DNA of 64,000 nucleotides from Halosimplex amylolyticum (lineage in GTDB: Archaea > Halobacteriota > Halobacteria > Halobacteriales > Haloarculaceae): assembly GCF_051414035.1 (NCBI RefSeq), contig NZ_JBLKNW010000001.1, positions 868,001 to 932,000 on the forward strand, read 5' to 3'. The notes below the pieces were generated by a model. That model was not told the origin of the DNA, did not search any database, and saw nothing but the letters and a program-made list of their open reading frames with translations. This document shows, one piece after another, positions 7,808-15,904 of this stretch. The stretch's first letter is position 1; each line of letters starts with the position of its first letter. A program made the translations under genes and the position numbers.

Positions 7808-7870
7808 GGTCGACGGCTGTCCGAGTCCGTGCCACCTGATGGGGTCGAAGGCTGTCCGATTCCGTGCCAC
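7808..7870. repeat. Near-perfect 28-base tandem direct repeat upstream of the ribosomal operon
   Basis: Two 28-base copies, 7808-7835 and 7843-7870, share GGTCGA-GGCTGTCCGA-TCCGTGCCAC and differ at only two positions. They are 35 bases apart start to start. They lie 30-90 bases upstream of the TATA box at 7901, where regulators of a strong stable-RNA/ribosomal promoter might bind. They could equally be a simple duplication. Confidence 0.7.
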
Positions 7871-7898
7871 GGAGTCCCGCGTGGGGACCACTTCGTGA

Positions 7899-7909
7899 CG
7901 TTTAAATAG
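7899..7909 (+). promoter_or_regulatory. Strong TATA box, probable promoter of the tRNA-Ser/ribosomal operon
   Basis: CGTTTAAATAG is a near-consensus haloarchaeal TATA box preceded by a purine-rich BRE-like region. Transcription would start about 25 bases downstream, near 7930, giving a transcript that includes tRNA-Ser(GCU) and the rps13 operon. It is one of the best TATA matches in the window. Confidence 0.6.
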
Positions 7910-7987
7910 GGCCCAGTAGGTAATTCAGGTACGCTCGTGCAGGGGCGCCGGGTCCCGAGTCCCACGCGACGGATCGTGTGAGGGCGG

Positions 7988-7998
7988 TAGTATACAAC
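7988..7998 (+). promoter_or_regulatory. Second TATA-like element directly ahead of tRNA-Ser
   Basis: TAGTATACAAC is centred about 25 bases before the first base of tRNA-Ser at 8017, the correct spacing for initiation at or near the tRNA 5' end. It may be a tRNA-proximal promoter in addition to the one at about 7901. Confidence 0.45.
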
Positions 7999-8016
7999 AG
8001 CACGCGGCAAGTGCGT

Positions 8017-8101
8017 GTCGTGGTAGCCAAGCCTGGCCCAAGGCGCAGGGTTGCTAACTCTGTGGCGTACAGCCTCCGGGGTTCGAATCCCCGCCACGAC
8101 G
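8017..8101 (+). tRNA. tRNA-Ser (anticodon GCU)
   Basis: A class II tRNA. The acceptor GTCGTGG (8017-8023) pairs fully with CCACGAC (8094-8100), with discriminator G at 8101. The anticodon stem is CAGGG/CTCTG with loop TTGCTAA, giving anticodon GCU for AGC/AGU serine codons. A long variable arm (TGGCGTACAGCCTC) and the T arm CGGGG-TTCGAAT-CCCCG complete it. CCA is not encoded. It is followed 23 bases later by rps13 and probably shares its transcript. Confidence 0.96.
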
Positions 8102-8123
8102 CTCACACTCGAATCACAGACAC

Positions 8124-8651
8124 ATGAGTGCAGAAGACCAAGACCCGGACGAAGCGGAAGACGAAGAGGATATCCGCTACTTCGTCCGAATCGGCCAGAC
8201 CGACCTCGACGGCACGAAGTCCGTCGAGCGGTCGCTCACCGACATGAACGGCATCGGCCATCGCGCGGCCCGCATCATCGCCGAGGAGGCCGGCATCGAC
8301 CGCCGCGCCGTCTTCGGGAAACTCGACGAGGAGGACATCGACGAGATCGTCGCCCTCGTGGAAGGCTTCGCCGAGGAGGCGCCCGAGTGGCTCTCGAACC
8401 ACCGGAACGACTTCTTCGCGGGCGAGACCACCCACGAGACCGGCAACGACCTCGACCTCACCCGCCGACAGGACATCAACCGCATGAAGATGATCGACTC
8501 CTACAAGGGAGCCCGACACAAGCGCGGACAGAAGGTCCGCGGTCAGCGCACGAAGTCCACCGGTCGGTCCGAGGGGACCATCGGCGTCAACGTCGAGGCG
8601 ATCAAGGAAGAGCAGGCAGAAGCCGCCGAAGCAGAGGGGGATGAGGAGTAA
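8124..8651 (+). CDS. rps13: 30S ribosomal protein S13 (uS13)
   Basis: 175 residues. An acidic N-terminal extension (about 17 residues) precedes the core YFVRIGQTDLDG, the helix-two-turn-helix segment MNGIGHRAARIIAEEAGID, and the tRNA-contacting basic tail RHKRGQKVRGQRTKSTGR. An acidic C-terminal tail rich in Glu and Ala follows. S13 lies in the small-subunit head and contacts the P-site tRNA and bridges to the 50S. It is the first protein gene of the operon. Its stop overlaps the rps4 start by one base (TAATG). Confidence 0.96.
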   Translation: MSAEDQDPDEAEDEEDIRYFVRIGQTDLDGTKSVERSLTDMNGIGHRAARIIAEEAGIDRRAVFGKLDEEDIDEIVALVEGFAEEAPEWLSNHRNDFFAGETTHETGNDLDLTRRQDINRMKMIDSYKGARHKRGQKVRGQRTKSTGRSEGTIGVNVEAIKEEQAEAAEAEGDEE

Positions 8652-9169
8652 TGGCGCTCGGTAGCAACACCAAGTTCTACGAGACGCCCAACCACCCCTA
8701 CCAGGGCGAGCGCATCAGCGAGGAGTCCGGCCTCGTCGGCCAGTACGGACTCAAGAACAAAGAAGAGCTCTGGCGCGCCCAGTCCGAACTGCGCGCGTAC
8801 CGCCGCGAGGCGCGGAAGCTCCTCGGCCAGACCGGCACCGCCGGCGCGGCCAAGGAGACCGAGGAGTTCCTCGCGCGCCTCAAGCGGATCGGCGTCCTCG
8901 ACGAGACCGACTCGCTGGACGACATCCTGTCGCTCGACGTGACGGACATCCTCGAACGGCGACTCCAGACGGTCGTCTACCGGAAGGGGCTGGCCAACAC
9001 GACGCGCCAGGCCCGCCAGTTCGTCAGTCACGGACACGTGACGGTCGAGGGGCAGCGCGTCACCCGTCCGTCGAAGAAGATCACCGTCGACGAGCAGGGC
9101 GCCGTCGAGTTCGACGCGAACAGCCCGCTGACGGACGAACTCCACCCCGAACGCGCGGAGGAGCAATAA
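8651..9169 (+). CDS. rps4: 30S ribosomal protein S4 (uS4)
   Basis: 172 residues. It begins ALGSNTKFYETPNHPY, contains the helical RREARKLL region, and has the S4 RNA-binding domain near residues 105-165 (ERRLQTVVYRKGLAN, then QARQFVSHGHVTVEG). S4 is a primary binder of 16S rRNA. Length and motifs fit the archaeal family. The order S13-S4-S11-Rpo3 is the conserved archaeal arrangement, and start/stop overlap suggests translational coupling. Confidence 0.97.
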   Translation: MALGSNTKFYETPNHPYQGERISEESGLVGQYGLKNKEELWRAQSELRAYRREARKLLGQTGTAGAAKETEEFLARLKRIGVLDETDSLDDILSLDVTDILERRLQTVVYRKGLANTTRQARQFVSHGHVTVEGQRVTRPSKKITVDEQGAVEFDANSPLTDELHPERAEEQ

Positions 9170-9170
9170 C

Positions 9171-9560
9171 ATGAGCGAGACCCAGGACGACAAGTGGGGC
9201 GTCGCCCACGTGCACGCATCGTTCAACAACACGATCATCACGATCACCGACGAGACGGGCGCCGAGACGCTCGCGAAGTCCTCGGGCGGGACGGTCGTCA
9301 AGCAGAACCGCGACGAGGCGTCGCCCTACGCCGCCATGCAGATGGCGGAGGTCGTCGCCGAGGAAGTCCAGGCACAGGGCGTCGAGGGCGTTCACGTCCG
9401 CGTGCGCGGTCCCGGTGGAAACCAGCAGACCAACCCCGGACCGGGCGCGCAGGCGACCATCCGAGCGCTGGCGCGAGCCGGCCTCGAGATCGGTCGCATC
9501 GAGGACGTCACCCCGATCCCGCACGACGGCACCCGCGGTCCCAAGAACGCAGGATTCTAA
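9171..9560 (+). CDS. rps11: 30S ribosomal protein S11 (uS11)
   Basis: 129 residues. Diagnostic motifs are WGVAHVHASFNNTIITITD, the glycine-rich VRGPGG, and the C-terminal VTPIPHDGTRGPKN tail. S11 sits on the platform of the small subunit near the mRNA exit site. The ATG at 9171 follows the rps4 stop directly. The protein is less acidic than its neighbours and has no extension. Confidence 0.97.
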   Translation: MSETQDDKWGVAHVHASFNNTIITITDETGAETLAKSSGGTVVKQNRDEASPYAAMQMAEVVAEEVQAQGVEGVHVRVRGPGGNQQTNPGPGAQATIRALARAGLEIGRIEDVTPIPHDGTRGPKNAGF

Positions 9561-9562
9561 CG

Positions 9563-10330
9563 ATGCAGGACTACGAGGTCGAGTTCGTCGAACGCGGCGA
9601 CCGGGACGCGCGATTCCTGGTGCGGGGGATCACCCCCGCGTTCGCCAACGGCATCCGCCGCGCGATGATCGCGGACGTGCCGACGTTCTCCATCGACCAG
9701 CTGCGCGTCGTGGAGAACTCCAGCGTCATGTTCGACGAGCAGATCGGACTCCGACTCGGGCTGGTGCCGCTGACCACGCCCGAAGGCGAGTTCGAGATCG
9801 GTGACGAGGTGACGCTCGCACTGGACGTCGAGGGACCGAGTCGCGAGGAGGCCACCGAGACGGTGACCGCCTACTCGGGCGACATCGTCAGCAGCGACGA
9901 GATGGTCCAGCCCGCCGACGACAACATCCCGATCATCGACCTCAAGGCCGGCCAGCGGCTCGAAGTCGAGGCCGACGCGGTGCTCGACCACGGCCGCGAG
10001 CACGCCAAACACCAGGGCGGCGTGGCCGTCGGCTACCGGCACCTGCAGCGGGTCAACGTGATCGGTGAGAAAGGCGAGTTCGCCGACGACGACCCCCACA
10101 TCCTGCGCGGGGTCATCGAGGAAGACGGCGAGCTGATCCCGACCGACGAGTTCGACAACGACCTGACCCAGCGATACCCCGGCAAGGAGCTGGAGGTCGA
10201 GGACGTTCCCAACGCCTTCGTCTTCAGCGTCGAGACGGACGGATCGCTGACGGTCGACGAGCTGGTCACCCGCGCGATCGACTCGCTGCGGGACCGCGCG
10301 GACGAACTGCGCGAATCGGTGCAACTGTAA
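9563..10330 (+). CDS. rpoD: DNA-directed RNA polymerase subunit D (Rpo3)
   Basis: 255 residues from the ATG two bases after the rps11 stop. It has the RpoA/Rpb3-type dimerisation motif with ANGIRRAMIADVPT, the insert domain (about 50-165), and a second alpha-like segment ending VDELVTRAIDSLRD. Rpo3 pairs with Rpo11 to nucleate polymerase assembly. The cysteine cluster binding [4Fe-4S] in some archaeal D subunits is absent, as known in haloarchaea. It is followed by tRNA-Leu before rpl18e. Confidence 0.95.
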   Translation: MQDYEVEFVERGDRDARFLVRGITPAFANGIRRAMIADVPTFSIDQLRVVENSSVMFDEQIGLRLGLVPLTTPEGEFEIGDEVTLALDVEGPSREEATETVTAYSGDIVSSDEMVQPADDNIPIIDLKAGQRLEVEADAVLDHGREHAKHQGGVAVGYRHLQRVNVIGEKGEFADDDPHILRGVIEEDGELIPTDEFDNDLTQRYPGKELEVEDVPNAFVFSVETDGSLTVDELVTRAIDSLRDRADELRESVQL

Positions 10331-10495
10331 CGATGAACGACACCCCTCAGACCCACGACGCTCGCACACCGTCGCCGGAGTGCTCCGGCGGCCGCGAGCG
10401 TCCCGCTCGTCCGGCTGCAAACGCGCGGACGGAAGGTCGATCCGGGGCCCGGATCGAAAGCGGTTTGAGGGGGCCGACGAAACAACGAATCGCGA
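10331..10495. other. Spacer between rpoD and tRNA-Leu with a stable hairpin
   Basis: The spacer contains GCCGGA-GTGC-TCCGGC, a perfect 6-base stem near 10374-10389. This may separate the rpoD message from the tRNA or act as a processing signal. No gene is evident, and no clear TATA box precedes the tRNA, so tRNA-Leu is probably co-transcribed. Confidence 0.4.
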
Positions 10496-10580
10496 GCAGG
10501 GATAGCCAAGTCAGGCCAACGGCGCAGCGTTCAGGGCGCTGTCCCGTAGGGGTCCGCAGGTTCAAATCCTGCTCCCTGCA
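10496..10580 (+). tRNA. tRNA-Leu (anticodon CAG)
   Basis: A class II tRNA. The acceptor GCAGGGA (10496-10502) pairs with TCCCTGC (10573-10579), with discriminator A at 10580. The anticodon stem CAGCG/CGCTG holds loop TTCAGGG, giving anticodon CAG for the CUG codon, which is heavily used in GC-rich halophiles. The variable arm is long and the T arm is GCAGG-TTCAAAT-CCTGC. It is embedded between rpoD and rpl18e, so release probably needs RNase P and 3' processing. Confidence 0.96.
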
Positions 10581-10598
10581 CTTTTCTAGGAGAAACGT

Positions 10599-10949
10599 AT
10601 GAGCAAGAGCAATCCGAGACTCAGTAGCCTCATCGCTGACCTCAAGGCGACCGCCCGCAACTCGGGCGGCGACGTCTGGGGCGACGTGGCCGAGCGCTTA
10701 GAGAGTCCGCGGCGCACCCACGCCGAAGTCAACCTGGGTCGCATCGAGCGATACGCCCAGGAGGACGAGACCGTGGTCGTGCCCGGCAAGGTGCTCGGCA
10801 GTGGCGTCCTGCAGAAGGACGTTACCGTCGCGGCAGTCGACTTCTCCGGGACCGCCCGGACGAAGATCGACCAGGTCGGCGAGGCGGCAACGCTAGAACA
10901 GGCACTCGAAGACAATCCAGACGGTTCCGACGTGCGGGTGATCCGATGA
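10599..10949 (+). CDS. rpl18e: 50S ribosomal protein L18e (eL18)
   Basis: 116 residues. It starts SKSNPRLSSLIADLKATAR and has the archaeal/eukaryotic eL18 pattern RRTHAEVNLGRIERYA, then VVVPGKVLGSGVLQKDVTVA. It is an archaeal-eukaryotic large-subunit protein. It begins 18 bases after tRNA-Leu and overlaps the uL13 start by four bases (ATGA), so the two are translationally coupled. Confidence 0.96.
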   Translation: MSKSNPRLSSLIADLKATARNSGGDVWGDVAERLESPRRTHAEVNLGRIERYAQEDETVVVPGKVLGSGVLQKDVTVAAVDFSGTARTKIDQVGEAATLEQALEDNPDGSDVRVIR

Positions 10950-11383
10950 GCCTCGCCGAGTTCGAGGCCGACGTGGTCGTCGACGCGCGAGACTGCATCC
11001 TCGGTCGCGTCGCCTCGCAGGTCGCCGAACGAGCGATGGACGGCGAGCGCGTGGCGGTCGTCAACGCCGAGCGCGCGGTCATCACCGGCAGCGAAGACGA
11101 CGTCATCGGGACGTTCGAGACGCGCCGACAGCTCGGTTCGGACCGCGGTCCGGCCTACCCGAAGCGCCCCGACGGCATCCTGAAGCGGTCCATCCGCGGC
11201 ATGGTGCCCTACAAGACCACGCGCGGTCGCGAGGCCTTCGAGAACGTCCGCGTCTACATGGGTAACCCCTACGACGAGGACGGCGAGGTGCTGGAAGGCA
11301 CGTCGCTGGACCGACTCTCGAACATCAAGTTCGTCTCGCTCGGCGACGTGAGCGAGGCGCTGGGAGCGAACAAAACATGGTAA
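10946..11383 (+). CDS. rpl13: 50S ribosomal protein L13 (uL13)
   Basis: 145 residues with the typical ARDCILGRVASQVAERAMDG start, VVNAERAVITGS, and the basic centre RPDGILKRSIRGMVPYKT. uL13 is an early-assembly large-subunit protein. It overlaps rps9 by seven bases. The length matches archaeal uL13. Confidence 0.97.
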   Translation: MSLAEFEADVVVDARDCILGRVASQVAERAMDGERVAVVNAERAVITGSEDDVIGTFETRRQLGSDRGPAYPKRPDGILKRSIRGMVPYKTTRGREAFENVRVYMGNPYDEDGEVLEGTSLDRLSNIKFVSLGDVSEALGANKTW

Positions 11384-11775
11384 CGAACACCTCAGGCAAG
11401 AAGAAGACGGCCGTGGCCCGCGCGACGGTTCGCGAGGGCGAGGGCCGCGTGCGTATCAACGCACAGCCAGTCGAGTTGACCGAGCCGGAGCTGGCGCAGC
11501 TGAAGATGCTCGAACCGTTCCGCCTGGCAGACGACGAGCTCCGCGACGGCGTCGACATCGAGGTGGACGTCCAGGGCGGCGGCGTCATGGGGCAGGCCGA
11601 CGCGGCCCGCACCGCGATCGCCCGCGGCCTCGTCCAGCACACCAACGACGCCGAACTCCGCGACGCGTTCATGGAGTTCGACCGGTCGCTGCTGGTCAAC
11701 GACGTTCGCCAGAGCGAGTCCAAGAAATGGGGCGGTCCCGGTGCACGGGCCCGCTACCAGAAGTCCTACAGGTGA
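11377..11775 (+). CDS. rps9: 30S ribosomal protein S9 (uS9)
   Basis: 132 residues. SGKKKTAVARATVREGEGRV at the N-terminus, ARTAIARGLVQ in the middle and the conserved C-terminal basic tail ending ARARYQKSYR identify uS9, whose tail reaches the P-site tRNA anticodon. The start overlaps the uL13 gene. It is followed directly by rpoN. Confidence 0.97.
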   Translation: MVTNTSGKKKTAVARATVREGEGRVRINAQPVELTEPELAQLKMLEPFRLADDELRDGVDIEVDVQGGGVMGQADAARTAIARGLVQHTNDAELRDAFMEFDRSLLVNDVRQSESKKWGGPGARARYQKSYR

Positions 11776-11782
11776 TCTCGCC

Positions 11783-11977
11783 ATGATGGTCCCGGTCCGG
11801 TGTTTCACGTGTGGTAACGTCGTCGGCGAGTACTGGGAGGAGTTCAAGGCTCGCACCCAGGAAGACGGCGAGGACCCCGAGAAGGTCCTCGACGAGCTGG
11901 GCGTCGAGCGCCACTGCTGCCGGCGGATGCTCGTCTCGCACAAGGACCTGGTCGACATCGTCGCACCCTATCAATGA
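11783..11977 (+). CDS. rpoN: DNA-directed RNA polymerase subunit N (Rpo10)
   Basis: 64 residues, the usual size. It has the atypical zinc knuckle CFTCG near the start and HCCRRMLVSH near the end, which bind one Zn. Rpo10 bridges Rpo3 and the large subunits. Two adjacent ATGs (11783, 11786) are possible; the first gives the common haloarchaeal MMVPVRC start. Its stop overlaps the rpoK start (ATGA). Confidence 0.96.
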   Translation: MMVPVRCFTCGNVVGEYWEEFKARTQEDGEDPEKVLDELGVERHCCRRMLVSHKDLVDIVAPYQ

Positions 11978-12153
11978 GTCAGTCGTACAACCGCTACGAG
12001 AAAGCACGCATCATCGGCGCGCGAGCGCTGCAGGTGGCCTACGGGGCGCCGGTCCTCGTCGACAGCGAGCAGACCCAGCCCATCCTGATCGCCGCCGAGG
12101 AGTACGACTCCGGCGTGCTCCCGTTCACGGTCCGGCGGGGTGAAGACGCGTGA
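11974..12153 (+). CDS. rpoK: DNA-directed RNA polymerase subunit K (Rpo6/omega homologue)
   Basis: 59 residues beginning SQSYNRYEKARIIGARALQ, the hallmark Rpb6/omega motif that latches the largest subunit, and ending with the EYDSGVLPFTVRRG strand. It overlaps rpoN upstream by ATGA and the enolase GTG start downstream by GTGA, showing tight coupling. The order rpl18e-rpl13-rps9-rpoN-rpoK-eno-rps2 is conserved in haloarchaea. Confidence 0.96.
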   Translation: MSQSYNRYEKARIIGARALQVAYGAPVLVDSEQTQPILIAAEEYDSGVLPFTVRRGEDA

Positions 12154-13355
12154 CGCTCGTCACCGACGTCCGCCTGCGCCGCGTGCTCGACTCGCGGGGC
12201 AACCCGACGGTCGAGGCCGACGTGCTGACCGAGGAGGGCGGCTTCGGCCGCGCGGCCGCACCGAGCGGCGCCTCCACGGGCGAGTACGAGGCCATCGAAC
12301 TGCCGGCGAGCGAGGCGATCGCGAAGGCCCGCGAGGACGCGGTTCCCCGACTCGTCGGGGAGGTCCACGCGGGCAACCAGCGCGAGGTCGACGCCGCGCT
12401 GCACGCGGCCGACGGCACCGACGACTTCTCGTCGATCGGCGCCAACAGCGCGGTCGCCATCTCGATGGCGGCGGCGAAGGCCGGTGCCAGCGTGGCCGGG
12501 ATGCCGCTGTACCAGCATCTCGGCGGTACGTTCCGCGGTAACTCCTTCCCGGTCCCGCTCGGGAACGTCATCGGCGGCGGCGAACACGCCGCGGACGCGA
12601 CGGACATCCAGGAGTTCCTGTCGGCGCCCGTCGGCGCGCCCTCCGTCACAGAGGCCATCTTCGCCAACGCGGCGGTCCACCAGAAGGTCCACGACATCCT
12701 CGTCGACCGCGACGTCCCGAGCGGCAAGGGCGACGAGGGCGCGTGGGCGCCGTCCATCGACGACTCGGAAGCGTTCGAGATCATGGACGAGGCGACCGGC
12801 GCGGTCGCCGACGAGGTCGGCTTCGAGATCCGTTTCGGCCTCGACGTGGCCGCGGCGGAGATGTACGACGACGAGGAGGGCGGGTACGTCTACTCCGACC
12901 GCGTGCGCTCCACCGACGAGCAGGTCGAGTACATCGCCGACCTCGTGGCCGAGTACGACCTCAAGTACGTCGAGGACCCGCTCGACGAGGACGACTACGA
13001 GGGGTTCGCCGACCTCACCGAGCAGGTCGGCGACCGGACGCTGGTCTGTGGCGACGACCTGTTCGTGACCAACACCGGCCGGCTGGGTGACGGCATCCAG
13101 CAGGGCGCGGCCAACAGCATCCTGATCAAGCCGAACCAGATCGGGACGCTGTCGGACGCGTTCGACGCCATCGAACTGGCGGTCGAGAACGCCTACGGCC
13201 ACGTGGTCTCCCACCGCAGCGGCGAGACGGAGGACACCACGATCGCACACCTCGCCGTCGCGACCGACGCCCCGTTCATCAAGACGGGCGCGGTCGGCGG
13301 CGAGCGCACCGCAAAGCTGAACGAACTCATCCGAATCGAGGACAACGCAGTATGA
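12150..13355 (+). CDS. eno: Enolase (phosphopyruvate hydratase)
   Basis: 401 residues from the overlapping GTG. Visible are the N-terminal VLDSRGNPTVEADV, the mobile loop APSGASTGEYEA, metal ligands (Asp in GLDVAAAEMYD, Glu in KYVEDPLDEDD, Asp in CGDDLFVTN), catalytic Lys in ILIKPNQIGT, and SHRSGETEDT near the C-terminus. It converts 2-phosphoglycerate to phosphoenolpyruvate. Its place inside a translation/transcription operon is a conserved archaeal oddity. The stop overlaps rps2. Confidence 0.97.
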   Translation: MTLVTDVRLRRVLDSRGNPTVEADVLTEEGGFGRAAAPSGASTGEYEAIELPASEAIAKAREDAVPRLVGEVHAGNQREVDAALHAADGTDDFSSIGANSAVAISMAAAKAGASVAGMPLYQHLGGTFRGNSFPVPLGNVIGGGEHAADATDIQEFLSAPVGAPSVTEAIFANAAVHQKVHDILVDRDVPSGKGDEGAWAPSIDDSEAFEIMDEATGAVADEVGFEIRFGLDVAAAEMYDDEEGGYVYSDRVRSTDEQVEYIADLVAEYDLKYVEDPLDEDDYEGFADLTEQVGDRTLVCGDDLFVTNTGRLGDGIQQGAANSILIKPNQIGTLSDAFDAIELAVENAYGHVVSHRSGETEDTTIAHLAVATDAPFIKTGAVGGERTAKLNELIRIEDNAV

Positions 13356-14134
13356 GCGGAAACGAAAACGAAGGCCTCGACGCCGCCGAATCAGACGTCG
13401 ACCCGGACGTCGACGACGAGGAAGCGGCCACCGAGGCAGAGACTGAGGAATCGGCCGCTGGGGCCGACGACGTGGCCGAGGAAGTCGAAGACGAGGCGGC
13501 CGACGAGGCCGACGAGGGGCCGGCCCTCGACGAGGACGTCATGCCCGACGACGAGGCAGACCTCCTCATCCCCGTCGAGGACTACCTCGCGGCAGGCGTC
13601 CACATCGGTACCCAGCAGAAAACCAAGGACATGGAGCGGTTCATCCACCGCGTCCGAACGGACGGGCTGTACGTGCTCGACGTGAGCATGACGGACACCC
13701 GCATCCGGACGGCCGCGGACTTCCTGGCCAACTACGACCCCGAGCAGATCCTCGTGGCGTCGTCGCGCCAGTACGGTCGCTTCCCGGCAGAGAAGTTCGC
13801 CGACGCCGTGGGCGCCCGCGCCCGCACCGGCCGCTTCATCCCGGGCACGCTGACCAACCCCGACTACGAGGGCTACATCGAACCGGACGTCGTGGTCGTC
13901 ACCGACCCCATCGGCGACGCCCAGGCCGTCAAGGAGGCCATCACCGTCGGCATCCCGGTCATCGCGATGTGCGACTCCAACAACCAGACGTCCAACGTGG
14001 ACCTGGTCGTCCCGACGAACAACAAGGGGCGCAAGGCCCTGTCGGTCGTCTACTGGCTGCTGGCCAACGAGACGCTGGACCGGCGCGGCGCCGAACCGGC
14101 CTACTCGCTCGACGACTTCGAGACCGAGATTTAA
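13352..14134 (+). CDS. rps2: 30S ribosomal protein S2 (uS2) with acidic N-terminal extension
   Basis: 260 residues. The first about 70 are almost entirely acidic or Ala-rich. The S2 core follows: YLAAGVHIGTQQKTKDMERF, then VLDVSMTDTRIRTAADFLAN, PGTLTNPDY, VVTDPIGDAQAV, and the C-terminal STNNKGR-like PTNNKGRKALSVVYWLLANE. The core is complete. The acidic extension is typical of haloarchaeal uS2 and unlikely to contact rRNA. It is the last clear member of the operon. Confidence 0.96.
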   Translation: MSGNENEGLDAAESDVDPDVDDEEAATEAETEESAAGADDVAEEVEDEAADEADEGPALDEDVMPDDEADLLIPVEDYLAAGVHIGTQQKTKDMERFIHRVRTDGLYVLDVSMTDTRIRTAADFLANYDPEQILVASSRQYGRFPAEKFADAVGARARTGRFIPGTLTNPDYEGYIEPDVVVVTDPIGDAQAVKEAITVGIPVIAMCDSNNQTSNVDLVVPTNNKGRKALSVVYWLLANETLDRRGAEPAYSLDDFETEI

Positions 14135-14135
14135 G

Positions 14136-14150
14136 CGCTCGTTTTTCCGG
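14136..14150 (+). terminator. T-rich probable terminator after rps2
   Basis: A run of five T (14142-14146) in GCTCGTTTTTCC follows the rps2 stop by seven bases. Archaeal intrinsic termination favours short T-tracts like this. There is no strong hairpin. Confidence 0.35.
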
Positions 14151-14224
14151 ATTTCCGGCTTCGCTCACCGCGTCTGCCGAGCGGCCGCGCAAGCTATTAC
14201 CGGCCACAGTCCCGAGGGCGGGGT

Positions 14225-15826
14225 ATGGTCAGCCGTGACAGCGCGGCGTTCGGGTGGGCCGCGACGGCGGCAGTGTGGCTGCTCGGGATCGTCGCGGTCG
14301 CCCCGCTCGTGGGCGGGCATCCGCTCACGGTCGCCGCGCAGGTGGTGATCGAGGCGTCGCCGGGCGCGGTCGCGACGGCCGCCATCGAGATGCTCGGGTC
14401 GATGGCCCAGCCGGCGCTGATGGCCGGGATCGCAATCGCCGCGGTCGCCGGCGCGGCCGGGATCGCCGCCTTCGCCGAGGGCTACGGGACGACCCGCCGC
14501 CAGCAGCGACTGCTCGTCCGTGGGGTGGCAATCGTCGTCGTCGTGCTCACGGCGGCGGGCTTTCGCGCGGCGGGCGACGGGGTCTTCTGGCGGTGGACGC
14601 TCGCGACGGCGCTCGCGCTCGCGGGGCCAGCGGTACTCCGGGTCCTCGGCGACGACCGTCGACCGACGGTGGGACGACGCCGGACGCTCCGGAACCTCGG
14701 CGGTGCGGCGGGCGTCGCGATCGGCGGCGGACTCGTGGCACGATCGATAGGGGCCAGCGGCTCGGGCGGGGGCCCGGACCCGGGTGACTCACTCGACCCG
14801 GTCGCCGAGAAGCGAGACCGGGGAACGACGACGCCGGATTCGGGCTCGACGGCGACGCCCGTGGCCGACCGGAACGCAGTCGAGAACCGCCGGGAGACCG
14901 AGAACGTGGTGGTCTCGGTGGCAGACACCGACGCCGACTTCGGCTACGACTTCACCGGGATGCCGGCGGCGGTCGGGTCCGCGGACGACCACTACGTCGT
15001 CGACAAGGCTGTCTCGAATCCGAACGTCGACGCCGAGCGGTGGTCCCTGTCGGTCCGCGGCGCCGTCGCGGAGCCGTTCGAACTCGACTTCCCGGCCCTC
15101 CTCGATCACCCCGAATCCCGCGACATGACCGTCACGACGGCCTGTATCTCCAACGACGTCGGCGGAGACCTCATCAGCACCGTCGAGTGGCGGGCCGTGC
15201 CGGTTCGTGCGCTGCTGGAGGAAGCGGGCGTCGCCGACGGCGCCGTCGACGTGGTGACGCGGGCGGCAGACGGCTACACCGAGGCGCTCCCGTGGGAGGT
15301 CGTCAGCGAGCGCGACGACGTGGTCCTCGCCGTCGGGATGGACGGGCGGACGTTGCCGAACGAACACGGCTTCCCGGCGCGTCTGCTGATCCCGGGCCGG
15401 TACGGCATGAAGTCGACCAAGTGGGTCGAGACGATCGAGGTCAGCGCGGGGGAGCACGAGGCCTACTGGGAGGCCCGCGGCTGGGACGAGGAGGCGGTCG
15501 TCAACACGCTCTCGTCCGTCCGCGCGGTCCAGCGCCGCGGCGACCGCGTCGGGGTGGGCGGCGTGGCCTACGCCGGGCGGCGCGGGGTCGACCGCGTCGA
15601 GGTGAGCCTCGACGGCGGCGACTCGTGGGCGGACGCGACGCTCGAAGCCCCGCCTTCCCCCCACGCCTGGCGGCGCTTCCGGCTGGTCACCAAGGCACCC
15701 GACGCCGGACCGAAGGACGTGGTCGTCCGGGCGACCGACGGCGAGGGGAACCGTCAGACCCGCGAGGAGACGGGCGCCCACCCCGGCGGCTCGACGGGGT
15801 GGCACGGCGTGACCGTCTCGCTGTGA
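14225..15826 (+). CDS. Membrane-anchored sulfite-oxidase-family molybdopterin oxidoreductase
   Basis: 533 residues. The N-terminal about 140 residues contain four or five transmembrane spans, unlike soluble SorA or YedY. A disordered linker leads to the molybdopterin domain (about 250-415), where Cys in TACISNDVGGDLI is the expected Mo-ligating cysteine. PWEVVSERDDVVLAVGMDG and RLLIPGRYGMKSTKWV follow, then a C-terminal Ig-like dimerisation domain (420-533). The membrane part resembles the haem-binding partner of some systems but lacks obvious paired His, so its role is open. CTATTACC about 30 bases upstream of the ATG supports a leaderless transcript. The substrate is unknown. Confidence 0.85.
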   Translation: MVSRDSAAFGWAATAAVWLLGIVAVAPLVGGHPLTVAAQVVIEASPGAVATAAIEMLGSMAQPALMAGIAIAAVAGAAGIAAFAEGYGTTRRQQRLLVRGVAIVVVVLTAAGFRAAGDGVFWRWTLATALALAGPAVLRVLGDDRRPTVGRRRTLRNLGGAAGVAIGGGLVARSIGASGSGGGPDPGDSLDPVAEKRDRGTTTPDSGSTATPVADRNAVENRRETENVVVSVADTDADFGYDFTGMPAAVGSADDHYVVDKAVSNPNVDAERWSLSVRGAVAEPFELDFPALLDHPESRDMTVTTACISNDVGGDLISTVEWRAVPVRALLEEAGVADGAVDVVTRAADGYTEALPWEVVSERDDVVLAVGMDGRTLPNEHGFPARLLIPGRYGMKSTKWVETIEVSAGEHEAYWEARGWDEEAVVNTLSSVRAVQRRGDRVGVGGVAYAGRRGVDRVEVSLDGGDSWADATLEAPPSPHAWRRFRLVTKAPDAGPKDVVVRATDGEGNRQTREETGAHPGGSTGWHGVTVSL

Positions 15827-15904
15827 CGGGTCGCCGGCGACCCGGGCGCGATACCTGTCGTCGAGAGTATCAGTTTTAAGCCCCCACTGGGTGAACGACC
15901 GGGC

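Noticed and set aside
7732..8106. Longer N-terminus for the 7417-7731 gene
   Set aside because: It would run through tRNA-Ser, its promoter and the direct repeats; the ATG at 7731 is sufficient.
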